Assembly (NCBI GenBank): GCA_937890735.1
Contig: CALACZ010000043.1
Location: forward strand, 1-21,954
DNA: 21,954 nt
Source: an uncultured Bacillota bacterium
Lineage (GTDB): Bacteria > Bacillota > Clostridia > Oscillospirales > Oscillospiraceae
Direction of reading: 5' to 3'
The translations under genes and the position numbers were made by a program. Each line of letters starts with the position of its first letter. Position 1 is the stretch's first letter. The notes under the pieces were generated by a model. It worked only from the letters and a program-made list of their open reading frames with translations. It searched no databases and had not been told where the DNA came from. Below are positions 1-7,200 of the stretch, in pieces.

Positions 1-106
1 TCACTTCTTGCGCCTTTTGTCATCTTTTTTTCGCTTTCTACTATTGATTCGCATCCCAGGGGAAGCCATGGGACTTCTGCAAATCGCTGCTGCTGCAAAA
101 AACAGC

Positions 107-131
107 GGGAGGGGTAGAACCCCTCCCCTAC
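107..131. repeat. Interspersed hairpin repeat, copy 1
   Basis: Perfect 8-bp stem GGGAGGGG/CCCCTCCC (107-114 with 120-127) around a 5-base loop, followed by CTAC. It shares the end CCCCTAC with the three other hairpins in this intergenic region. Confidence 0.7.
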
Positions 132-192
132 GCAAATTTGGTGGTTTTTGCAAATCACCCAAATCATGCAATTTTGCGGGTGCGCCCCGTGC

Positions 193-218
193 GGGTCGAT
201 GTGGGCATCGACCCCTAC
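193..218. repeat. Interspersed hairpin repeat, copy 2
   Basis: Perfect 9-bp stem GGGTCGATG/CATCGACCC (193-201 with 206-214) around the loop TGGG, again followed by CTAC. The stem sequence differs from the other copies while the outer GGG...CCCCTAC frame is kept, which is what compensatory change in a structured repeat looks like. Confidence 0.7.
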
Positions 219-271
219 AAACGGGTTACGGATTCGCATGGGTGCGTCCGTATTTGTGGGTACATACCGCC

Positions 272-297
272 GGGCGGACAGAGTCGTCCGCCCCTAC
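272..297. repeat. Interspersed hairpin repeat, copy 3
   Basis: Perfect 8-bp stem GGGCGGAC/GTCCGCCC (272-279 with 286-293) around a 6-base loop, followed by CTAC. The core GGGCGGA...TCCGCCC also occurs in the hairpin at 13334-13368, 13 kb away. Confidence 0.7.
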
Positions 298-352
298 AGA
301 ACGTTTTGCAATTTCGCCGCACAACGTGCAATTTTGCGGTTGCATCCTGCGC

Positions 353-376
353 GGGCGGGGCTTGCCCCTCCCCTAC
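353..376. repeat. Interspersed hairpin repeat, copy 4
   Basis: Stem GGGCGGGG/CCCCTCCC (353-360 with 365-372) with one C/T mismatch and a 4-base loop, followed by CTAC. It begins 24 bases beyond the stop codon of the minus-strand GTPase gene, so it could form at the 3' end of that transcript, but no T-run follows it. Confidence 0.6.
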
Positions 377-399
377 ATTACGGCGAAATCATACGCCCT

Positions 400-2976
400 T
401 CAACTCTCCTCATTTTCCCGATTATTCTTCTGCACGATCCGGCTGATCTCCGCCTGCACCGCCTGCACCTCGTCGTGGAAATTCTGCGCGGAAATGCGCT
501 CCGCGCCGTGTCCTAATATGATCAGCTGCTCCAGATTGTCGGACGTCGCCACGCGGACGCGGCGGCGTCTGCCGGCGAGGGCGTAGGTCACGCGCTCGAT
601 GTACTGGTCCGCCGTCTCCGCCTGCTTGGTGTAGACGATGTGGATATTGTGGTACTTTTCCACGCTGCCAAGCCCCTCCGGGACTTTGTACGCGTCAAAC
701 ACCAAAATCAGCGCGCAGCCGCGGTATGCCTGATAATTGCACAGCAGATTCATGAGAATATGCCGCGCCGCGTCGAGGTTATCGCGCGCGATGGCGCTCA
801 GCTCGTCCCACGCGAAGAGAATGTTGTAGCCGTCCACCAGCACATATTCCTCCGCCGGTTCGAGGCGCGCGAGGAGCTGCTGCTTGTCCTCGGCGCGAAG
901 CGCCTGCGTGGGCAAAATGTCGCGGCGGCGGATCGCGCCATACGTCCGCTCAAAAATGGATTGCAGCTCCTTATCCAGCCCTGCCGTGCCGCCGGACGCA
1001 CCGCCGCGCACCACGCTCTGTGGGGCTTTCGCCTCTTCCGGCGCGTCCGCGCGCAGGCGCAGCAGCGGCAGATGCGCGTGCGCGTCCACCTCGTCCCAGC
1101 GCACGTCAAAGCCCGCGCCGTGCTCGCAGAACACCGAGCCGGTCGGGTTTTCCAGATCGCGCTCCGCATCGTAGCCATACGCCTGCACGATCTCATCCTG
1201 CTGCGGGCACGGGCGGTAGCCGCCCGCGCTGAGCGTCAGCCTGCCCATACCGCGCGTGTACGCCGCGACCTCGCGGGCATAGCCGCGCAGCTTCGCCACC
1301 GGCGCGCTGCCGGTGAGCAGCGCATCCTGCCCGATCGTCTCCGGCGGGGCGCACTCGCCGCCCATCTGCCCCACGTCGGACATCGCCCGCCCCGCGAGCG
1401 CCTGCGGCAGCTCCAGCCGGAAGTCATACCACGGCTCAAGCAGCACGCTTTTTGCCTTGCGCAGCCCCTGTCGCACGGCGCGGTACGTCGCCTGCCGGAA
1501 ATCGCCGCCCTCCGTGTGCTTCTGGTGCGCCCGCCCCGATGCGAGCGTGATGCGCACATCCGTGAGCGGCGCGCCGGTGAGCACGCCGCGGTGCTGCTTT
1601 TCCATGAGGTGCGTGAGCACGAGCCGCTGCCAATTGCGCGAGAGCGCGTCCTCGCTGCACATCGTGTCAAAGATCAGCCCGCTGCCCGGCTCACCGGGCT
1701 CAAGCAGCAGATGCACCTCGGCATAGTGCCGCAGCGGCTCATAGTGTCCCACGCCCTCCACGCTGTCGGCGATCGTCTCTAAATACACGATCTTGCCCTC
1801 GTCAAACGCCACGTCCATCCCGAAGCGGTCGCGGATGACGCGCTGCAAGACCTCGCGCTGCACCTCGCCCATCAGCCCCACGCGCACCTCGCGCGCAGCG
1901 CTCTCCCACGACAGATGCAGCTGCGGGTCTTCCTCCTGAAGCTGGCGCAGGCGGCTGTAGACCTCGCGCAGGTCCGTGCCGTCCTGCGGCGTGACGCGGT
2001 ATTCCAGCACCGGGCGCATGACCGGCTCTGCCCGCCCCGCCTCAAAGCCCAGCCCGTCGCCGGGAAGCGTGTGTGTCAGTCCCGTGGCGGCGCAGACCAT
2101 GCCCGCCTGCACCGTTTCGGCAAGCTGATATTTTTCGCCGGAGTAAATGCGCAGCTGGTCGCATTTTTCCTCCCAGTCCGCGCCGCGCAGCAGCGATTTG
2201 ACGCGCAGCGCGCCGCCGGTGATCTTCATATGCGTCAGGCGCGCGCCCTTTTCGTCGCGCGAAATTTTGAACACCCGCGCGCCGAACGCGTCCGGGCGCT
2301 CCGGCTGGCGGGTAAGATCGCGCAGACCGTGCAGAAATTCATCCACGCCCTCCACCTTCAGCGCCGAGCCGAAATAGCAGGCAAACGCGCGCCGCCGCGC
2401 GATGAGCTGCGTGATCTGCGCGCTTGTCAGCGCGCCGGTCTGCAAATACTGCTCCGTGAGCGCGTCATCCAGCACGGCGAGCGCCTCGTCGCGCGCTTCT
2501 CGCGGCTGCGAAAAATCGACGCACCCCTCGCCGAACGCGTCCTGTAGTTCCCGCAGGATCGCCGCGCGGTCGCACGCGGGCAGATCCATCTTGTTCACGA
2601 ACAGGAACGTCGGGATCTGATAGCGCCGCAGCAGCCCCCAGAGCGTGCGCGTGTGCCCCTGTACGCCGTCCGTGCCGCTGATGAGCAGCACGGCGTAGTC
2701 GAGCACCTGAAGCGTCCGCTCCATCTCGCTGGAAAAATCGACGTGCCCCGGCGTGTCGAGCAGCACCAGCTCCGTCTCCCCCAGCGGCACGATCGCCTGC
2801 TTGGAAAAGATCGTGATGCCCCGCTCGCGTTCGAGCGCCTGCGTGTCCAGAAACGCGTCGCCGTGATCGACGCGCCCGAGCGAGCGCCGCGCGCCGCTGC
2901 GGTAGAGCATCGCCTCGCAGAGCGTGGTCTTGCCCGCGTCAACGTGCGCCAGAATGCCAATACAAATGCGCTTCAT
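400..2976 (-). CDS. Tet(M)/EF-G-like ribosomal GTPase fused to a YacP/Rae1-type NYN nuclease domain
   Basis: This 858-residue protein has an N-terminal translation-factor GTPase with all G motifs: AHVDAGKT (10-17), RGIT (52-55), DTPGH (74-78), NKMD (128-131) and GSAL (203-206). It then follows the Tet(M)/Tet(O) family order through EF-G-like domains to about residue 640. After a linker, residues 709-840 form a NYN domain of the YacP family, with VDGYN (Asp715), VFDAY (Asp761) and ATSD (Asp813) as the acidic metal-binding residues. In Bacillus subtilis YacP is Rae1, a nuclease that cuts mRNA in the ribosomal A site. Ordinary Tet(M) is about 640 residues, so the extra 200 are the fusion. The start is set by AGGAG eight bases before ATG at 2976; a frame 16 codons longer lacks such a site. 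The gene follows the asparaginase by 63 bases and probably shares its promoter. A role in ribosome rescue or quality control is inferred; tetracycline resistance is not shown. Confidence 0.9.
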   Translation of the reverse strand: MKRICIGILAHVDAGKTTLCEAMLYRSGARRSLGRVDHGDAFLDTQALERERGITIFSKQAIVPLGETELVLLDTPGHVDFSSEMERTLQVLDYAVLLISGTDGVQGHTRTLWGLLRRYQIPTFLFVNKMDLPACDRAAILRELQDAFGEGCVDFSQPREARDEALAVLDDALTEQYLQTGALTSAQITQLIARRRAFACYFGSALKVEGVDEFLHGLRDLTRQPERPDAFGARVFKISRDEKGARLTHMKITGGALRVKSLLRGADWEEKCDQLRIYSGEKYQLAETVQAGMVCAATGLTHTLPGDGLGFEAGRAEPVMRPVLEYRVTPQDGTDLREVYSRLRQLQEEDPQLHLSWESAAREVRVGLMGEVQREVLQRVIRDRFGMDVAFDEGKIVYLETIADSVEGVGHYEPLRHYAEVHLLLEPGEPGSGLIFDTMCSEDALSRNWQRLVLTHLMEKQHRGVLTGAPLTDVRITLASGRAHQKHTEGGDFRQATYRAVRQGLRKAKSVLLEPWYDFRLELPQALAGRAMSDVGQMGGECAPPETIGQDALLTGSAPVAKLRGYAREVAAYTRGMGRLTLSAGGYRPCPQQDEIVQAYGYDAERDLENPTGSVFCEHGAGFDVRWDEVDAHAHLPLLRLRADAPEEAKAPQSVVRGGASGGTAGLDKELQSIFERTYGAIRRRDILPTQALRAEDKQQLLARLEPAEEYVLVDGYNILFAWDELSAIARDNLDAARHILMNLLCNYQAYRGCALILVFDAYKVPEGLGSVEKYHNIHIVYTKQAETADQYIERVTYALAGRRRRVRVATSDNLEQLIILGHGAERISAQNFHDEVQAVQAEISRIVQKNNRENEES
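403..852 (-). other. NYN (YacP/Rae1-like) nuclease domain of the GTPase fusion
   Basis: These codons encode residues 709-858. From memory, the order VDGYN, then ALILVFDAYK, then TKQAETADQYIE, then VRVATSD matches the stand-alone YacP/Rae1 protein along its length, including the ETAD segment. The three conserved Asp residues are present, so the domain looks intact rather than degenerate. Confidence 0.85.
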
Positions 2977-3039
2977 ACCAAAAACTCCTGTTTTTCCGCA
3001 AATTCTCCGCCGGATGACCTGCAAAGCCGTCTGCGCTTC

Positions 3040-4086
3040 TCATACCTCCCCGCGGAGGTTCGTCTCCATCAGCTTGCAGATCGTGGGGTGGTCAAAGCCC
3101 TTGCTGAACAGATAGTACAGCTTGGCGACCGCCGCCTCCGTGGTCATATCCCGCCCGCTGACCGCGCCCGCGCGGCACAGGGCGCTGCTGGTCTCATACG
3201 TCCCCAGCATCACCGTTCCCTGCGGGCACTGGGTGCAGACGGTCACGACCGTGCCGTTTGCAAACGCTTTTTCGATGATCGGCAGCAGCGCCTGCGCGCT
3301 GCCCGGGATGTTGCCCGCGCCGAAGGTCTCAATGACAACGCCCTTCAGGCTTTCGGTCATGATGTTGGAAAAGAGACCAAACTGGATGCCCGGAAAGACC
3401 TTGATGACGCCAATGGGGATATTTTTCAGTTCCTGATAGCGAAACTTCCCCGCGGGCTTTGGCAGCAGGAGCGACTCGTTATAGGTGATGGCGATCCCCG
3501 CCTCTGCAAGCAGCGGAAAATTGGGCGAGGAAAACGCCGTAAAGCCGTCGGCGGAATATTTGATGGCACGGTTGCCGCGCAGCAGCGCGCCGCGAAAATA
3601 GATGCAGACCTCGCGCACCGCCGCATGGGCGGCGATCATGAGCGCCGTGATGATGTTGTCCTTGCCGTCGCTCCGCAGCTCACACAGCGGGATCTGCGAG
3701 CCGGTGATGATGACTGGCTTTCCCAAATTCTCCAGCATGAACGACAGCGCCGAGGCGGTGTACGCCATGGTGTCCGTGCCGTGGAGGATGACGAAGCCGT
3801 CATACGCATCATAGCGGCTGTCCAGGATCCGCCCGATCCTGTTCCAGTCCTCCACCGTCATGTTGGAGGAGTCCAGCAGCGGATCCATGTCGTAAAGCTC
3901 CCAGCCGCCGATCTGCGCGTTTTGCAGCTCGGGCATTTTGCTCAAGTATTCGTGGAATTTTTCCAGATCGGGCACATAGCCACGCTCAGTCCGCGTCATG
4001 CCGATCGTGCCGCCTGTGTTGATGATCAAAACGCGCCGCCCGAAGCGCTCCGCGTTTCCGATGCCAGTTTTCAGTTCCTGTGTCAT
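3040..4086 (-). CDS. ansA: Type I L-asparaginase
   Basis: A 348-residue protein of normal length for cytoplasmic asparaginases, which hydrolyse asparagine to aspartate and ammonia. There is no signal peptide. The first active-site motif is NTGGTIGM (23-30), with Thr24 as expected nucleophile. The second is HGTDTMAYTASAL (102-114), with the Thr104-Asp105 pair. Lys176 in AIKYSADGF takes the place of the conserved catalytic lysine. The start at 4086 has AGAGG seven bases upstream and a near-consensus promoter 35 bases further up. The GTPase-NYN gene follows after 63 bases on the same strand, suggesting co-transcription. A Glu-tRNA amidotransferase GatD subunit shares the fold, but it carries an extra N-terminal domain and a GatE partner that are absent here. 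Confidence 0.93.
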   Translation of the reverse strand: MTQELKTGIGNAERFGRRVLIINTGGTIGMTRTERGYVPDLEKFHEYLSKMPELQNAQIGGWELYDMDPLLDSSNMTVEDWNRIGRILDSRYDAYDGFVILHGTDTMAYTASALSFMLENLGKPVIITGSQIPLCELRSDGKDNIITALMIAAHAAVREVCIYFRGALLRGNRAIKYSADGFTAFSSPNFPLLAEAGIAITYNESLLLPKPAGKFRYQELKNIPIGVIKVFPGIQFGLFSNIMTESLKGVVIETFGAGNIPGSAQALLPIIEKAFANGTVVTVCTQCPQGTVMLGTYETSSALCRAGAVSGRDMTTEAAVAKLYYLFSKGFDHPTICKLMETNLRGEV

Positions 4087-4120
4087 AATTCATCCTCTTC
4101 GCCGCAGATTCTCCCCCCGT

Positions 4121-4149
4121 ATTATATACAAAACCGCGCCGGTTGACAA
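4121..4149 (-). promoter_or_regulatory. Sigma-A-type promoter for the asparaginase gene
   Basis: On the minus strand the -35 box is TTGTCA (4144-4149) and the -10 box is a perfect TATAAT (4121-4126), 17 bases apart. The start codon is 35 bases beyond the -10 box. The -35 box lies within the right arm of the terminator of the upstream giant gene. Confidence 0.8.
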
Positions 4150-4175
4150 GGGCGTTCGCCCTCGCCAACCGGCGC
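4131..4175 (-). terminator. Rho-independent terminator of the giant surface-protein gene
   Basis: On the minus strand the outer stem GCGCCGGTTG/CAACCGGCGC (10 bp, 4166-4175 with 4136-4145) encloses an inner stem AGGGCG/CGCCCT, separated by a 3x3 internal loop. GGTTTTG follows. It starts 55 bases after the stop codon of the 3001-residue gene. Confidence 0.8.
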
Positions 4176-4229
4176 TGCTGTGTTTGGCTGAAATTTATAC
4201 TGGTTCTTAAATTTAATCAGGAAACAGTA

Positions 4230-7200
4230 TTAGCCGGGTTTACTGCTGAAAGTTCCCTGGTCATAGAACACATACAGCGGGCCGCTGAAATTGCTGCTGT
4301 CCCAGCCGCAGTTGTCTATTTCTTCCTTCTGTTCTACGTCGCTGTTCAGATATATGCCGTTTATTGCAGCTACCCTCCAGCTCGCATTGTAAATTTGATA
4401 CCAGATCCTGCCAAACAGTTTTCCGGCATGGACATTGTCGCTTCCGTTCAGCGTGACGCTGCTGTTTTTCAGCCCGATGCTGCCCGTCAGAGTGTTGCCT
4501 GTGCCGGTGATCTTGATCTTAACATTCCGATAGGAGATCATGCTTCCGAACAGACCGCCAAAATCGAGCGTCGAGGGCGTGTCGATATTGTTTGCACGGA
4601 TGGTACAGTTGACCGTCGTGTTTTCGAATTTGATCGCGACGTCCGTCTCCGCGCTCCGTTCGCCCTGTTCATAGACGCCTGCCAGACCGCCCGCGTAGCA
4701 GTCTGTATAGCCATCGGAATAAATGTCCATGTTGCTCGTGACGCTGCTGTCCGTCACCGTGAGTTCTCCTCCATAGGAGCAGAAGTAATACCCGACCAGA
4801 CCGCCGGTGTACGCGATCCTCAGCCTCGTATTTTTCCATTGGTTCGTGATCGTGGCGTTGACCTCGCAGCCACTCTCCACCGTGACGGCTGTGTGCTCCT
4901 TTACAGAACCGACCAAACCGCCCGCATACAGAGCCATATTACTCATCAGGACATCCGTAGTATCCTTCCACTTTGCGGTGATCTTGGTTTTGATCGAGCC
5001 GCCCACGGCTTTGAGGCTGTTGCTCTGAAGATTATTCGCAGCGCCCACCAGCTTGCCGGCCACGCCGCCTGCATAGTAACCATTATTGTTTTGTGCTCTC
5101 TCGTCCAGCGTAATGTCCACGGTCAGCGCGGTGTTTTCCATATATACTTTCACATATGTGCCGGCATAACCGACCAGACCGCCCGCATTCAGGATATATC
5201 CCTTCAGCTGGACGTCCAGCGAGCCGTCATACACATTAATGGACGCCTGCAAGTTATCGTTCTGGATAGAGCCGACCAGTCCGCCCGCATACTTGCAGGC
5301 ATCCACGTCCACCGTGACGTAGTGGTGCTTCGCACTCGGCAGCTGGAGCTTAGGGCTGTACCAGCAATTGGTCATTCCGCCGATCAGACCGCCGATGCTG
5401 TCATTCGCTTCGCCGCCGGTGATCGTCAGGCGGTCCGCTTCCTCCATGCCTGCCTGGCAATCGATCAGCCCCCTCGTTCCATTACCGCCCTTTTCTATGC
5501 CCACCATGCCGCCGATGTAGCTTGCGCAGCTGTCAGCCTCCACTGTGAGCGTGCCATACACCGTGCAGTTCTGGATGATGCCGATGTTCACTGCGGCGAC
5601 CGCGCCCCAGTACCGATTATCTGCCTCGTCTTTCAGATCGCTCGACCAAACATTCGCTGTGACGCCGTCCAGCTCAATGATCAGATCCTTGACCGTTCCA
5701 TATTGACTGATCACGCCAAACAGAGGCTTGCTGTTTCCTTGCAGCGTGATCCGATGGTCGTTGCCGTCAAAGGTGCCTTTGAATACGTAACGCTCGTTGG
5801 TGGTATCTCTGGGGCCGATGGGCGTATCCCAGTCCTTCAGCGTAAGATCATTCGCCAGCGTGAAGATGCAGTCTTCCTCGCCATAGTAGGGCAGCGCACC
5901 ATCGCCGAACTCAAATGCGATCGCCAGTTCCTTGAGCTGATCCGCCGTGGAGATCGTTTTGGAGATGACCTTGGCATACACCGTAAACCTGCCCTTGGTA
6001 TTTTCGGGCACGGTCGCTACCGGCGTTTCCGTGCCGTCTGCGTCTCTGGTGTACCAGTAGAGGAACAGATTGCCCGTATCGTCCGCACTGACTCTGGATT
6101 TGTCATCCAGCTCCGTTTCGCCCGCCGTATACGGCGTTGCCTCCGGCACAGAGCTCAGCAGACCCGTTTCATCCACATACACGATCTCGTTCTTCTCGGC
6201 ATTCCACTTGGCGCGGAGGGTCTTATTGCCCGCGCTGCCTGCGGAAATTTCGGTCACGAGCTCGCCGTCGCTGTACCAGCCGCCGAACTCATAGCCCGTC
6301 CGCTTAACAAGCGCACTCACCCCCGGCAGGGGGATCGTGTCGTCATCGACCGTGTACTCCGTCACCGGCGTAAAGTCCTCCGCCCAATTGACGGCGCTGC
6401 CGTCCCAGTTGAGATACGAAATGGTGTAGGTATCAAGCGACCACTGCGCGTACAGCGTGACCGTGCCGCCGTTGGCAGCCGTCAGATTCTGCACCGTCTG
6501 CCCGGCGGTATACGCCGTGCCGCTGCCGTTTGCCGCCGTGTTCCAACCGGTAAACGTGTAGCCCGTGCGGGTAAAGGCGTTGGCGCTCAGCGCGGTTTCC
6601 TGACCATAGGTCATGCTCTGCGTGTCCATCGCGCCCTCGCCGCCGTTTGCATGGAAGCTGACGGTGTAGGCGTTCGCCGTCCACACGGCGGTATACGTCA
6701 GGTCCTCCAGACCGACCTTCTCCGCGACCTCCGGCTGCCAGACGTAGGTGTAGCCTGTGCGCTCCAGCGTGGGCGCGGTGATGCTCTGCTCAAAGCGGAC
6801 CGTTCCGGCGGGCGTGCCGCCCGTCGCGGTGCAGTCACTGTAGACCCACGTCAGCGTGCTCGTCTTGCGCGCGTAGCGCAGCTCGAGGGTCATGCCCTCC
6901 GCCACCGTCACGGTGGTGACAGGCTGCGTGCCGCCCTGTTCATAGGCATTTTCATAGGAAATGCCGTCGCGCACGACCGCGCTGCTCGCGTAGTCGGCGG
7001 GGGTGATGGTGCTGTCCACCGCAGCGCGCTGCGTCTCCGACTTCACGCGCGTGCAGCCGTCGCCGCTCGTGTTCTGCACCCAGTGCTCCACGGTAAACGT
7101 GACCTCGTTGGCGCTCCAACCGGCGTAGAAGGTCTGGCTCTCGCCGGACGCTGCCGGGAGGGTCGTGACCGCCGTGCCGCTTGCATCGGCGGTCGTGTAC

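Larger units (their letters stand above)
1..399. other. Intergenic region with a cluster of four GC-rich hairpins
   Basis: I find no credible gene here. Open frames exist on both strands but lack ribosome binding sites and recognisable protein character. The stretch is built of GC-rich palindromes alternating with AT-richer spacers, and the spacer phrase TGCAATTTTGCGG occurs twice (about 168 and 328). It lies directly downstream of the minus-strand GTPase-NYN gene, so the nearest palindromes may protect or end that transcript, but no T-run follows them. A 22-codon basic minus-strand frame ends at position 1 and is not supported by a ribosome binding site. Confidence 0.75.

Noticed and set aside
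1..69. Basic 22-codon minus-strand frame ending at position 1
   Set aside because: Too short, no convincing ribosome binding site, and lysine/arginine-rich sequence arises from the T- and C-rich tract on the plus strand.
107..376. CRISPR array
   Set aside because: The repeated units are palindromes with different stems and uneven spacing, without constant-length repeats or spacers and without cas genes.
400..2976. Calling the GTPase a tetracycline resistance gene
   Set aside because: The family fits, but the loop that displaces tetracycline is replaced and a nuclease domain is fused, so resistance is not supported by the sequence.
640..4146. Plus-strand frames opposite the GTPase and asparaginase genes
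   Set aside because: Reverse readings of two well-supported genes, with Arg/His-rich sequence and no ribosome binding sites.
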